Assembly (NCBI GenBank): GCA_900074745.1
Contig: LT598468.1
Coordinates: 1,542,753-1,606,752, forward strand
From: Lachancea mirantina
Lineage: Eukaryota > Ascomycota > Saccharomycetes > Saccharomycetales > Saccharomycetaceae
Length of the DNA: 64,000 bases
Direction: 5' to 3'
Shown here: in pieces, positions 9,501-19,721 of the stretch
Numbering within the stretch: the stretch's first letter is position 1
How the letters are laid out: each line of letters begins with the position of its first letter
The notes under the pieces: model-generated
What the model saw: only the letters and a program-made list of their open reading frames with translations
Databases searched by the model: none
What the model was told of the DNA's origin: nothing
Program-made: the position numbers and the translations under genes

Positions 9501-9516
9501 CGGAATACGATTTCCG
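9501..9516 (+). promoter_or_regulatory. Put3-type site 2, CGG-N10-CCG
   Basis: A second perfect CGG-N10-CCG, with CGG at 9501-9503 and CCG at 9514-9516, 28 bases centre to centre from site 1. Both spacers end in TTT just before the CCG, so the flanks are conserved as well. The pairing strongly supports proline control of the downstream PUT1. Confidence 0.8.
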
Positions 9517-9671
9517 CAAGACATGTCACTTAAAGGAAGGTGACAACGTTTATCAGTGTAGTCCAGCAAAGTGAAACCGGATCCTTAAAGATAATGAAGT
9601 GATCTGAAGCCCTAAATCTAATATTATCGGCCCATTCAAAATTAAATATATTGCATATATAAACGGGGGAA

Positions 9672-11162
9672 ATGCTGAGCATTTTTAATCGTAACATGGA
9701 AAAGTCAGCAGAAAGCATTGGGCTGAAATCGAATTCAAACAACATGATCAGACAAAGTGTTCCGGGGATTAAGAAATACCAGGTAACTTTGAACAAAATC
9801 TCGAGAGTAAAATTTTGCTCTTCGAGTATGACAAGAAAGTACGTGACACAAACGGGTGCTAGGCAGACTGTTGTCATAATGAGTAAAAACAATGTCCCCA
9901 CGCAAATAAATGAATTTAAGACTCCGAGTTCAGATTCACACTTGAAATCGCTTTCAAGTCATGAGCTATTTTCGCTCGGAGTTATAGGCTTTGCGACTTT
10001 GAACAAGTCGATGTTGGACCTGGTCATTAAGGTCTTCCCCTTTGTACCAATATGGCTGATGAAGCTCACGGTGTCGTCGCTCTACTGCGGTGGAGACAAC
10101 TTCGAACAAGTGCGCGAAACCGGAAGAAGACTGCAGGAGCGAGGAATCAATAACATGATGCTCTCGCTGACGATTGAGGATGCAGAGGGCGTCAAAAACA
10201 TTGACATCGACCATATTGTACACGAGACAAAGCGTTCCTTGAAAGAGATCCTTAAACCCAATTTAGAAGAGTTACTGGCTAAAACCACAGACGTCAATTC
10301 CATACCGCCTGGTTACATTGCTCTGAAGCCATCGGCACTAGTGTCGAACCCGCACGAAGTGCTTTTAAACTTTAACGACCCTGCCTGGAACGAACAGAGA
10401 AGCAAGCTGATCGAAAACTGCGCTGCCATCACCGAAGAGGCTTTCAATCTGAACCAAGAGCTAGCTAAAAAGTATCCCGCGAGGAAAACTCCTTTTTTTG
10501 TCGCAACCATCGATGCTGAGAAATACGAACTGCAGAAGGCTGGTGTTTATGAGCTTCAAAGATTATTGTTTGAAAGGTTCAACCCCAAGTCGGCGCCATT
10601 TGTTTCCTGTATAGGGACATGGCAGCTTTACCTGACGGATTCAGCAGCAGATTTGGCCAAGGACTTAAAACTCGCTGAAGCGGGTGGCTACAAACTTGGT
10701 CTTAAGCTCGTGCGTGGCGCCTATATACACTCTGAACCTAAGAGAGACATAATCATATTCCCTGACCAAAAAGGTACCGACGACAACTACAACACTGTTA
10801 TGAAGCAAGTTATTGAAGATTTACTCGAAAAAGGCGAGAATTCAACTTATGGCCATCTAGTCGTCGCGTCGCATAACTACGCATCTCAAATGATGGCTAC
10901 CAAACTTCTGGAAGGTCAGGATAACAAGATTGGAAAGTCAAATATCATCCTAGGGCAACTGCTGGGGATGTCCGACAATGTGACGTACGACCTAATAAAT
11001 AACCATGGCGCAAAGAACATTATAAAATACGTTCCATGGGGACCACCAAAGGAGACAAAAGATTACCTTTTGAGAAGACTACAAGAAAACGGAGATGCTG
11101 TTAGGGCTGATAACGGCTGGCCACTTGTTAAAGCTGTAGCAAGAGCATTTGTAGGGAACTGA
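9672..11162 (+). CDS. PUT1: Put1, mitochondrial proline dehydrogenase
   Basis: Put1 is an FAD enzyme that oxidises proline to delta-1-pyrroline-5-carboxylate in the mitochondrial matrix, the first step in using proline as nitrogen source. The 496 residues (476 in S. cerevisiae) begin with a presequence-like N-terminus, rich in Asn, Ser, Arg and Lys ([20 protein letters not shown]). The PRODH barrel follows, with the LKLVRGAYI strand near residue 344, the [14 protein letters not shown] segment near 430 and the diagnostic [14 protein letters not shown] substrate-binding helix near residues 463-476. It follows RRN5 as YLR142W follows YLR141W. Two Put3-type sites upstream indicate induction by proline. 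Several in-frame ATGs occur early; I use the first. Confidence 0.96.
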   Translation: MLSIFNRNMEKSAESIGLKSNSNNMIRQSVPGIKKYQVTLNKISRVKFCSSSMTRKYVTQTGARQTVVIMSKNNVPTQINEFKTPSSDSHLKSLSSHELFSLGVIGFATLNKSMLDLVIKVFPFVPIWLMKLTVSSLYCGGDNFEQVRETGRRLQERGINNMMLSLTIEDAEGVKNIDIDHIVHETKRSLKEILKPNLEELLAKTTDVNSIPPGYIALKPSALVSNPHEVLLNFNDPAWNEQRSKLIENCAAITEEAFNLNQELAKKYPARKTPFFVATIDAEKYELQKAGVYELQRLLFERFNPKSAPFVSCIGTWQLYLTDSAADLAKDLKLAEAGGYKLGLKLVRGAYIHSEPKRDIIIFPDQKGTDDNYNTVMKQVIEDLLEKGENSTYGHLVVASHNYASQMMATKLLEGQDNKIGKSNIILGQLLGMSDNVTYDLINNHGAKNIIKYVPWGPPKETKDYLLRRLQENGDAVRADNGWPLVKAVARAFVGN

Positions 11163-11353
11163 GATATATAAATAAGGATTTTAGATGCATGTAAAGAACC
11201 TCATGATGCATATCACACCTCTTGTTGATTGGTTTGGTTTTCTCGGCAATTTGAGCCTTCTCAATAGTTGAAAGGCATCTCGAAATTAACTAAAATCTGA
11301 AATCTTTGTAAGATGTTCAGCTTCAAAATTAAAAAAAACAAAGCACACGGTCT

Positions 11354-13426
11354 ATGAAGTTCTTGGGGCTCATTTCAGGCGGGAAAGATTCATGCTACAG
11401 TATTTTGCATAGTATATACCAGGGTCATGAATTAGTTGCCTTTGGAAATTTGTATCCTGCCGATACAACAATTCAGGAATTGGACAGTTTGATGTTCCAA
11501 ACAGTAGGACACGATATCGTATCCTTGTATTCCAGATGCACCGGGCTTCCCTTGATAAGACGCCCAATTTCTTCGAGCTCGTCCAAGAATGTCTCACTAA
11601 ATTACAGGAAGACCGAGGGAGATGAGATTGAAGAATTGTACGAACTTTTGAAAGAAGCCAAACAGAAAATTCCTGATTTGGGTGCCATCAACGTCGGAGC
11701 AATATTATCCTCTTATCAAAGAACAAGAGTTGAAGATGTTTGCTCTCGATTGGGCCTTGTTGTTTTGAGTTATCTCTGGCAGCGAGACCAAACGGACTTA
11801 ATGAAAGAGATGTGTGTCATGTCAAAAAGTGCAATCAACCAAGACGTCAACCTTTTCGATGCCCGAATAATTAAAGTTGCAGCGGCAGGATTAGATGATC
11901 GACACTTGGGGAAAACCCTGCCTGAAATTTTCCCTGCCCTTCTTAGGCTCAATAGCCTTTATGATGTTCACGTTTGTGGCGAGGGCGGCGAATTTGAGAC
12001 TATGGTTCTCGATGCTCCTTTCTTCACTAAAGGTTTTTTGGAACCGCGCCCAGAAACGTGGGACAATGTGCATAGCGAGGGCGGGGTGCACACGCTGAAG
12101 ATGGTTGTCGATTTTAAGGAACGTGAGGCTCCGATCTCTTTGGAAACATCATTGCAAAGTTTGCCCGTTCCAGAATTGCTAGAAAGCGCATGGTGGGATA
12201 TTGCAACAAGCTTGAGTGAGAAAGTGACGATATCTTCAGGGAACAAATCGGCTTATATGAATGAGATATCTGCACAAAGAGTACCGGTATCTTTCCAGCG
12301 AGTTGGCGGGTGTCTTTTTATTTCTAATTTACAGGCAAAAGCGGGAGGTGACGTAGAAAGGCAACTTGATGATATACTAGGTAGTCTACGAGAGGAATTG
12401 GATCGGCGTAATCTGGACCTTTCGGACGTTAGCCATTCGACGTTGACCTTAAAAGATATGGCTCATTTCAAGAGAGTTAACGACCGATACGTTGAGTCCT
12501 TTAACGTGTCCAAAATTGGGCCATTGCCACCATCCCGAAGCTGCATAGCCTCTGATATGCTTCCGGAAAAGAGCGCGGTTCAACTCTCCGTGATAGTAGA
12601 CGCAGGAGTCGGACTCCTTCTCAAGGGAGACAAAAACGGCCTTCACGTGCAGAGCCGTTCATATTGGGCACCATGTAACATCGGGCCGTATTCTCAAGCG
12701 ATATGGAGTGGCGCTGATGAGAACAGAGTCACTACTATTAGCGGTCAAATTGCCCTCATTCCGGCATCGATGGAAATGATCGAATCCTTATCCGCCACAA
12801 TATGCCCAAGCATTTCTCAAAGTGTCCTTTCGTTAAGACATTTTCACAAAGTTAAAGAAGCGATAGAGGCCTCGTACGATCTCGAGATGGTCTGCTACAT
12901 TTCTAAAGATTTCATGGTTCCTGTTGTGACTGAGACCTGGGCGGCGTACCAGCGGTCCAAACTTTGCAAGCAACCCTTAGGTAGCAAGAAATTGATAATT
13001 TTAAAAGTTTCAAGTCTTCCCAGGAATGCTCTATGCGAGTGGGTCGGAACCGTCTGTTCTACATTAACGCGAGTCAAAGACTATACGTCCGATAGTCACA
13101 ATGACGACCCCGGTAACGATTGCCAACAAGGGGAAGTGCAAGACAAACAAGCCGATGGTTGGTCGAAATTTTCTATATGCGAGACACCTGTTGAAAGCAA
13201 CAGAAATGTTAGACTTTTTTCCTCGGGGTTTTTCGATTTGGAGGATCTTCAAGATTTACCATCAGTTCCTAGCTCTAATTTCCAAGTCAGATTGTTCTAC
13301 GATCCACGCTCCAATTTTGATGACACTTCCATTCCAGGAGCTGAAATCAACTACGTGGAAGCTGTTTACGATGCTGAAGGAAATGAGAGGTCAGTAGGTT
13401 TTCAAACTCAACAGCTGGTTATTTAA
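11354..13426 (+). CDS. DPH6: Dph6, diphthamide synthetase (diphthine-ammonia ligase)
   Basis: Dph6 carries out the last, ATP-dependent amidation that turns diphthine into diphthamide on eEF2. The 690-residue protein has the fungal fusion layout: an N-terminal ATP-pyrophosphatase domain with the SGGKDS P-loop at residues 8-13 and the conserved GEGGEFETMVLDAP segment near residue 210, then two YjgF/RidA-like domains (about residues 300-410 and 430-560; for example IGPYSQAIWSG and ISGQIALIP). Length is close to the 685 residues of S. cerevisiae. It follows PUT1, as YLR143W does. The tail after residue 560 is less conserved. Confidence 0.94.
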   Translation: MKFLGLISGGKDSCYSILHSIYQGHELVAFGNLYPADTTIQELDSLMFQTVGHDIVSLYSRCTGLPLIRRPISSSSSKNVSLNYRKTEGDEIEELYELLKEAKQKIPDLGAINVGAILSSYQRTRVEDVCSRLGLVVLSYLWQRDQTDLMKEMCVMSKSAINQDVNLFDARIIKVAAAGLDDRHLGKTLPEIFPALLRLNSLYDVHVCGEGGEFETMVLDAPFFTKGFLEPRPETWDNVHSEGGVHTLKMVVDFKEREAPISLETSLQSLPVPELLESAWWDIATSLSEKVTISSGNKSAYMNEISAQRVPVSFQRVGGCLFISNLQAKAGGDVERQLDDILGSLREELDRRNLDLSDVSHSTLTLKDMAHFKRVNDRYVESFNVSKIGPLPPSRSCIASDMLPEKSAVQLSVIVDAGVGLLLKGDKNGLHVQSRSYWAPCNIGPYSQAIWSGADENRVTTISGQIALIPASMEMIESLSATICPSISQSVLSLRHFHKVKEAIEASYDLEMVCYISKDFMVPVVTETWAAYQRSKLCKQPLGSKKLIILKVSSLPRNALCEWVGTVCSTLTRVKDYTSDSHNDDPGNDCQQGEVQDKQADGWSKFSICETPVESNRNVRLFSSGFFDLEDLQDLPSVPSSNFQVRLFYDPRSNFDDTSIPGAEINYVEAVYDAEGNERSVGFQTQQLVI

Positions 13427-13552
13427 TATAAAATAATGTAGTCACAGGTATCATGACTGAACCTTTTGAAAAATATCTTGTTCTGGGCAATTGAGTGATT
13501 CACTGAAGCAAAACCGACTTGATGGAAACTAGTTAAGGTTATCCACTGCCTC

Positions 13553-14488
13553 ATGAAGCGTAAAATAGAAGGTTTCCTAACAGCCGGAAGCGAGCATGAC
13601 GGGAAGAATGTGATCAACACCGAGAATTTAAATGTTCAAAAACTGCTGAGTTTCCGACAGAAGAAGGATTCTGAAGTAGATCCCCAAAGCTTTGTTGGCA
13701 GAAGGCATCACATTGAAAAGAGGATACGTGAAGGTTCTCAGAGGCATCAGAAAAATGAAAAGAATTTCAGTTGTGGCCGACTAGACGAGGTGGACGATGC
13801 ATACATTCTTGCAGCATGCACAGATTACGATGATTTGAAGAGAGCGGGCGTTGCATATAAGATAGGCGACAACGGAAATGGAATACTGGAGGCGGCGAAT
13901 CGCAAAACCTCGATAGGCGCATTACCTCATGATCAGCACTATACCATGGACGATCTTATTACTAAGGAACTAAAGGATGAGAGAGTTGGTATGAACATGG
14001 CTGGACATAGCGGCGACGACGGCAAGCAAGAACTGGCCGAAAAAGTGCGAAAGAACACGGAAATTGTGAAATCAATGTTTGAGTTTAAACCTGCGCACTT
14101 CTCGAACCAGAGACATCAATTTTCAAATCTTCCATGTGAAGAAGGTCGAGGAAATTTGGCCAATCCCGAAATCTCGCCTTTTCCGTCTCACGTAGATGCT
14201 TTAGGACGTTTTCAGTTCTCACAGTCGCAGTTCTTGGCGTATGGTGCGAATTTCGAAGCAGCATACCCGTTGTCCAATGTTCCGGCAGTTAGTTGCACAG
14301 ATTCGAGCTCAAACGGGGCTCCTTCAAGAGAGTTCTCTCCGAATGCTGTCAATGCACCTAAGAAAACACGTTCCGGAGTGCTGCCACCCAGAGATAGCGT
14401 CCAAAAGGCCGGAAAAAATACTTCAGCCCCAAGAGCGCCCAAGGCATTAAAGAAAATGGAAAGTCTAGCTAAGAAGTATGATTTGTGA
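13553..14488 (+). CDS. Unrecognised basic protein with an N-terminal PIP-like motif
   Basis: I do not recognise this 311-residue protein, and neither parental S. cerevisiae region has a gene at this place (between DPH6 and SEC1). The start at 13553 is the first ATG. Residues 2-9 read K-R-K-I-E-G-F-L, similar to a PCNA-interacting PIP box (Q-x-x-I-x-x-F-F/L) with Lys for Gln. A charged stretch with RRHHIEKRIREG (near residues 50-61) and an acidic/hydrophobic segment DDAYILAACTDYDDLKRAG (about 80-98) look the most conserved. The second half is low-complexity, rich in Ser, Asn and Pro, and ends basic (ALKKMESLAKKYDL). A nuclear, DNA-related role is only a guess from the motif and charge. The frame's length and start context make it a real gene. 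Confidence 0.7.
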   Translation: MKRKIEGFLTAGSEHDGKNVINTENLNVQKLLSFRQKKDSEVDPQSFVGRRHHIEKRIREGSQRHQKNEKNFSCGRLDEVDDAYILAACTDYDDLKRAGVAYKIGDNGNGILEAANRKTSIGALPHDQHYTMDDLITKELKDERVGMNMAGHSGDDGKQELAEKVRKNTEIVKSMFEFKPAHFSNQRHQFSNLPCEEGRGNLANPEISPFPSHVDALGRFQFSQSQFLAYGANFEAAYPLSNVPAVSCTDSSSNGAPSREFSPNAVNAPKKTRSGVLPPRDSVQKAGKNTSAPRAPKALKKMESLAKKYDL

Positions 14489-14564
14489 CGGTCATATTTG
14501 GTGTAATGAGAATCCATATATTTCCTTTTAAGTGTAACGACGATTGGTGATATAAGAACGTCCT

Positions 14565-16740
14565 CTATTTCGATCTTAGAATTTTGGCTAGCTTACTGCG
14601 CTTTTTCTCTTTCTCCTTTGATGGCGGTGGAGCTGGCATGACAGGGCTCGAATCATTATTAGCGCGCTGATGCGATACAGTATGCACATGTTGTGAGGCA
14701 GCCGGTACCGTGGATGCTCTATCAAAAAGGAACTCAGGAACGACCTCTCTCTCGGGCCGATCATCCTTCAGACCTAAATGATTGCGTGGTTCTGACAGCT
14801 TTTCAATCGCCTGCATGCATTCCAACGGTGTCATTATTCCATCGCTACCAACAAAAACGTCCCGGTTCTTGAGCAATCCTTGGGCATATGCGGAGGCAAC
14901 CTCTGAATATGTTATACCGCCGATGCAATAATAAAAGAATCTTTGGCGCGGAGCCCGAAATTGGGTGGTGCTTCTGGTCCACGACGCCTTGTGTCTAGGA
15001 TTTTTCAACGAGGACGATGAATTCAAAAACGCTGAATCTTCAGCAATCTCAGGACTTATAACTTCTATAGGTTTGTCCTTAACGTAAGGAAATGCTTCCT
15101 CGCTCAACAGCAATGGGTTTGATATAATCTTGGAAAGATTATTGCCTACTGCTGGGACAAATCTTGAAGTGTTGTAAACGTTTGGATCATTAACAATGCT
15201 CTCGTGAAACCATTCTTTCTTAAAGGATTTGTTACCAGGCTCACTCTTCACCAACTTGAACCCTAAATACTCAAAATTTCTGAAAAGCGTTAAAAAATGG
15301 TCGAAAAATGCATGGCCAGACGGAACCCCCATAAATGATAAGAGCTTTACCAAGTCGAGCTCAATAATTCCGCCACGATATAAGGCGTAGCTAATAATGT
15401 AACGAACCTTATCGGTCAAGTTCGCATGCTTGTCCATAAGGACTTGCAATAAGGCTTCTGTTAAATGTTTAACACGCTCCCCATTAGCGTCTAGCCCAAG
15501 TCCTGCCAAATTCTGTTCGAATTCTGCCAATTCTGCCAAATGTCGTTCATCGTTGATTTTGAGACATTGATCGATGAGCTTCCTATGCAATGTAACTCGT
15601 CTTCTATCCTCATCGAAATCTTTCAAGTGTGCTACTACACTGAGCATGTCTGTGGTCGATTTGACGTTTGTGCGATCCACCAAGAGAGGATTTTTCGCAA
15701 TGAGCTCATTGATCTTGGCACTCAAGTACTCACTTGCATCCAATATATGTTGATGTCTTAAAGCAATCCAATCTGCATCCACGAGTTCTCGTAAAAGCCC
15801 ATGCTTCTCTTCTTGTTCTCCTAATTCGTTTTCTGCAGCGTAGTGATAAGTATCAGTAGCAGTATCAACAGAGGGAACGGCGTCATACGCCATCGCCTGA
15901 TAGGTGAAGTCGTGCAGAACCATTGAAAATGGGTCCACTGATCGATCCGCAATAATCATGATAGATCGCGGTCTAGGTGATGGGGGTGGGAAATCTTCGT
16001 CGTTTCGCGCGTACTCATCCAATGCATTTTGAAATTCAAAAGCTAGCTTCTTCGCCAATATTGTTGCAGCGCTGGTCTCGTATACTAAAGAAGTGGGCTG
16101 TGAATAGCGCACTACTGGATATTCACCGGTGATGATGCAAATGTTTAAGAGACTTTCAACTGCCCTCTTTATGTTGCGCTCAATCAGATCGTGACAATTT
16201 TGATTATAGTACATCAGCAGTGGTTGATCAATTCCCAGTGTTTGAAAGAATTGTGATTCTCTCGGAATAAAAGCACACCTCACTTCAGCTAGGCTGGAGG
16301 TATACTGGGTAAGATACCTCTTTGAATGGTAGAATTTCACAAGGTGATCTTCAAAGCCAGGAAGAAATCGTACCTGCGCTGCCTTGTATTTTGGTGGTCT
16401 GTTACTAAAATCAGCGTCCATGCAGTTTATGTTGAATTTTGAAGGCTTTAGGAAGTAGATCGCCTCCACAGATGGCTGGCCCTTCCGATCTCTGGAGTCA
16501 ATTTTCTCAATGGCTGTAACATAACTTAAAAGCTCTGATCTTTTCAAGAACAGGTAACTCAGAAGATCATCCACCGCTTCGTCAATGATTAAGAATTTCA
16601 AATTATGCTGGGTCTGAATGTCGCTGATGAATGAAAGAACATCTTTTTCACAGGGTCAGTTCTAAAGTTCGCGATCAATGTTGAAAAAAAATGCAATGCA
16701 AGGACTTACAATTTCTTTGTAACTCGATGAGGTTAGACAT
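14565..16740 (-). CDS. SEC1: Sec1, SM protein of exocytosis (two exons)
   Basis: Sec1 binds assembled exocytic SNARE complexes (Sso1/2, Sec9, Snc1/2) and promotes fusion at the plasma membrane. The uninterrupted frame begins at a TTG codon inside the conserved first strand (LKFLIID), so it lacks the true N-terminus. Upstream on the complement, 16740-16710 encodes MSNLIELQRN, nearly identical to the start of S. cerevisiae Sec1, followed directly by GTAAGT. Joining 16740..16710 to 16642..14565 gives RN-Y-VLSFISDIQ running into the conserved core, with no stop. The spliced product is 702 residues (724 in S. cerevisiae). SM-family segments include PRSIMIIADRSVDPF and, near the end, the PRQRFFYYCIGGIT stretch; the tail is basic (KEKKRSKLAKILRSK). 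The position after CWC15 agrees with YDR164C. Confidence 0.95.
16643..16709 (-). other. SEC1 spliceosomal intron (67 nt)
   Basis: Reading the minus strand, the intron starts with GTAAGT at 16709 and ends with AAAAAG at 16643. A CTGAC (CTRAY-type) branch-point candidate, AACTGAC, lies about 20 bases before the 3' end. An earlier AG (CTTTAG) would create an immediate stop, so the less common AAG acceptor must be used. It splits a Tyr codon after its first base. Evidence is the exact restoration of the conserved Sec1 N-terminus on joining. Confidence 0.88.
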
Positions 16741-17064
16741 TTGACCTCAATTAGTAGCTGTTGGTTTTCGTTCTCATGTATCAGTCTTTTGGCTTTCCGG
16801 CGTTCGGACTCTTTCCTCACCGAACTTAAATGTAAATCATCATCAACGTGTGTACTGGTCTATGAACGAAGCACCAACCTTGACAATATCTTTAATCGGA
16901 AGAACGCGATTGATTATCTATATAGGCATTTAAACACATTACTTATGTTAATGTCGGCTACAAATAAATTCAAACAAAATTTATTAATTAGATGATTTGC
17001 AGGGCTTGACCGCAAGTGATGATTGCGACGCCTTGCTCAAGCATCGGCTTAATTCAAACAACGC
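16741..17064. other. Intergenic between ACF2 end and SEC1 start
   Basis: About 320 bases upstream of SEC1 on the minus strand, AT-rich toward the ACF2 end. The only frame of note starts at TTG (16741) and shows no recognisable protein. It presumably carries the SEC1 promoter and ACF2 3' end. I see no RNA gene. Confidence 0.5.
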
Positions 17065-19347
17065 CTAGATGAAAGCACCGGAATAAGCTAGAGACCATGT
17101 CTTGCTTTGTCCACCATCTAAATATTTGCTGGAAAATTTTGGACTGCTGAAAAATTCGTAGGAAGCTCCAGGGTCAAATAGTGACACGTTGAGCATCATT
17201 ATTCCTTTCCAGCCATCCTCTATTTCATCGATTATAGGGGCAAGCATTTCTTTCCATTCTTGCTCGACAAACGTGGGAGACCTGATGAATGAAGACGCTG
17301 GTGTAACTGGAATTGCATGAATCATTTGAATATACTGTGGTAAACTGCCAAAATATGTTGTATGATCAATCTTATTTTCGAACAGAATACCACTCACCTT
17401 GTTGGGGATGAAAGCTGGAGGCATGACCGAGTTGTCGTCCGAATATAGAAAGTAGCTGTTTAGGGATGTTTTCATGATACCGAGTTCTAAGTTACCTATG
17501 CCCTGAAGTCTGACATCATTGGTAACTATACCCCATAACTTGAGAGCCAAAGCAGCGTTCACGTCTTCAGAGCTAGACTCTTGGTCTTTCCCATCGCCGC
17601 TTTCAAACAAACCCTTAGCCCAAGAGTGACCAGCAAACCAATCAAATGATCTGAAAACCGGAAAACGACTATCGTCTTCATTAGGATTTGAATAGTCCCT
17701 GATTAGATTCTCGACCCAGGTTCTGTTCGCTTTGAGCCAGGAAGAGTCGCCAGAGTCTCGGTCAACTAGAGCAACAATCGCAGCTGCTATAACGTGGTAA
17801 CCATAATGAAAGTGGTGGTCGTTGTAATAAGAGTTGCCGAAATCTTGTGAGCTATCCCCAGAGGAAATAATTCCTCTCCATGTAGTATCGTAGTGCAGTG
17901 GTAAAATTTGTTGATTGCTGGTAAACCTCGAAATGGCCGCTTTCAATTTTGGCATAAGAACCTGAACCAGATGTGGCTTTTTGATGACATACTGACAACA
18001 GTAAAGAATCCAGGCGTATTTCGCTAGCACCTTACCAGCAAAATACATAGAATCAAGATTCGACTCGTTAACAACATCAGCATCCACTTCTTCTGTGGCA
18101 GCGGTTTCGATCGATTCTAGGACAGCTGCCGAGTATTTTGGAGTACTTTTTCCGGGAATGGTTGTAAAAGGTTCAAATCCGACGTTTTTTGGAACTTCCA
18201 CTTGAAGATCAAAGATATTTGTGAGATAGCCAACCATTTTGCCACAAGTAACTGAAGTCAAAAAGGAGTTGATCCGTCTACAGTTCATGGAAGGGGTAAA
18301 ATCGGCGACGTGATGAGGCAAGGCGTACATAAGTGTTCTGCCTGTATTTGATGAACCCCTAACGTTGTAGACGAATTGATATTTCCCAAGTGATCCAGAA
18401 ACCAACCCCGACAAAGCACAGTCCGTCGGATAACATCCAGCAGCTGCATCAATTGCCGGATTTGTATCAGCAACCAATTGATAAACGCAGCCATTTACTC
18501 GTCTGTCTCCGACGAGCTGATTAGGATTGGCGAGTGAAAGCGAGAGAGACTGGCCAGATGGTACAGTAACATAGAGAGTCCACGTAACATCATTTTCTAA
18601 GATTATGATATATTTTTGTAGTCCCCACCGAGGTGAAGTTTGTGCCACCACGCTTTTGAATCCAACAGCTGAAAATAAGGTAGGAATCAGATTGCAATAT
18701 ACTGCAGTCGCGAAACCCATTCCCTGCACTAGCGGGAAGGAGATAAATTGATCTCTGCTTTTGAAAAGCTTAACTTCAATCGACATATGCTTGATATTTT
18801 CAAATCCCAGTGACATTTGGGTTTGGTCAGCAAAGTCTGCAGAGCCAAACACAAAAGACTTGATACCAACGGGACCGAAAAAGTATTGGGGTGGAGACCC
18901 AGGACCAAAAACTCTGTCCCTCTCTCTAACGTAAGAAACCGCTAAACCTAGGTAGCTGTCTTTCGACCAAAAAAACGAATAAGGATGAGTCCATGCTGGG
19001 TTCGTTTGCGACCCTAATAAAAGATTACCATAGAATTTATTCGTACTCACCGCAGCATTTCGAGTATTAACATTCGCAGGAATTTCCACAGGATGGGTTA
19101 CACATGAAAACAAGTTCAACGGTGGAGATAAAGAAAGTGCTGATGAGAAAATGTTGGCGGCGGTCTGTATTGACATAATGGCCTCTTCTCCGTTTTGTGA
19201 GACGTCAAGGGAGTCAGTAATTGTATGCGTATATTTCCGCGGTGGAATTTGTGGCGGAGTAGGCTTGATCGACAAGCCATCCATCTCCGCTCTCAGGTTT
19301 TTGTCACTACTCCGCGGCAGAGGCATAGCTGGTCTCCGATATGACAT
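17065..19347 (-). CDS. ACF2: Acf2/Eng2, GH81 endo-1,3-beta-glucanase
   Basis: Acf2 (Eng2) is an intracellular glycoside hydrolase family 81 endo-beta-1,3-glucanase. The 760-residue protein lacks a signal peptide: it begins with a proline- and basic-rich segment (PPQIPPRKY), as in the cytoplasmic Eng2 type and unlike the secreted Eng1/Dse4. A beta-sandwich domain occupies roughly residues 70-350. The all-alpha catalytic part follows, with the conserved YYNDHHFHYGYHV motif near residue 510 and the glutamate-rich ESSSEDVNAALALKLWG segment near residue 590, which holds the catalytic-acid region. S. cerevisiae Acf2 has 779 residues. It is divergent from RMP1 as YLR144C is from YLR145W. Confidence 0.95.
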   Translation of the reverse strand: MSYRRPAMPLPRSSDKNLRAEMDGLSIKPTPPQIPPRKYTHTITDSLDVSQNGEEAIMSIQTAANIFSSALSLSPPLNLFSCVTHPVEIPANVNTRNAAVSTNKFYGNLLLGSQTNPAWTHPYSFFWSKDSYLGLAVSYVRERDRVFGPGSPPQYFFGPVGIKSFVFGSADFADQTQMSLGFENIKHMSIEVKLFKSRDQFISFPLVQGMGFATAVYCNLIPTLFSAVGFKSVVAQTSPRWGLQKYIIILENDVTWTLYVTVPSGQSLSLSLANPNQLVGDRRVNGCVYQLVADTNPAIDAAAGCYPTDCALSGLVSGSLGKYQFVYNVRGSSNTGRTLMYALPHHVADFTPSMNCRRINSFLTSVTCGKMVGYLTNIFDLQVEVPKNVGFEPFTTIPGKSTPKYSAAVLESIETAATEEVDADVVNESNLDSMYFAGKVLAKYAWILYCCQYVIKKPHLVQVLMPKLKAAISRFTSNQQILPLHYDTTWRGIISSGDSSQDFGNSYYNDHHFHYGYHVIAAAIVALVDRDSGDSSWLKANRTWVENLIRDYSNPNEDDSRFPVFRSFDWFAGHSWAKGLFESGDGKDQESSSEDVNAALALKLWGIVTNDVRLQGIGNLELGIMKTSLNSYFLYSDDNSVMPPAFIPNKVSGILFENKIDHTTYFGSLPQYIQMIHAIPVTPASSFIRSPTFVEQEWKEMLAPIIDEIEDGWKGIMMLNVSLFDPGASYEFFSSPKFSSKYLDGGQSKTWSLAYSGAFI

Positions 19348-19721
19348 ACCCTCTATGTTATTTTTCTCGATAATCTGTTATGATTGTTCTTAGATGGCTT
19401 TTCTGGAAGCCACTTTATTAAGGTAGCAGCTTGTGAGCTTTGGAAGAATCGATCCCTCTGTCAAGGACTAGTTCTAATACTATGTAAAATGGCTCAAAAA
19501 CGACCGATTAGCAATTTTGTGACACTTAAAAGTCGAAATTTTTCTTCATCCGAATACAGTACATCGACGTATTAACATCAATAGCGTTGCTTACTAGGAT
19601 GTCCTTGTGGTCGGATTATCCCCGAAGTGTGTTGGTCTAGCTGGTAGGATCATGTTCAACAAATTTAATTAATATGCCAATAGCGATGAGACAAGAAAAT
19701 GAAACCGTTGGGCAATAAAAA
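19348..19721. other. Divergent promoter region ACF2/RMP1
   Basis: A 374-base region between two divergent starts. It contains the PAC motif at 19683-19690 close to RMP1, an RRPE-like AAATTTTTC near 19535, and one ACCAGC on the minus strand (19640-19645), the core of Swi5/Ace2 sites. A 63-codon ATG frame at 19384 shows nothing recognisable. Confidence 0.45.
19683..19690 (+). promoter_or_regulatory. PAC motif (GCGATGAG) upstream of RMP1
   Basis: An exact GCGATGAG, 31 bases before the RMP1 ATG. PAC boxes mark ribosome-biogenesis genes in yeasts, and RMP1 encodes an RNase MRP subunit acting in pre-rRNA cleavage, so motif and function agree. Confidence 0.6.

Noticed and set aside
14565-16601. SEC1 starting at 16601
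   Set aside because: That codon is TTG inside the conserved LKFLIID strand; the spliced upstream exon gives the true start.
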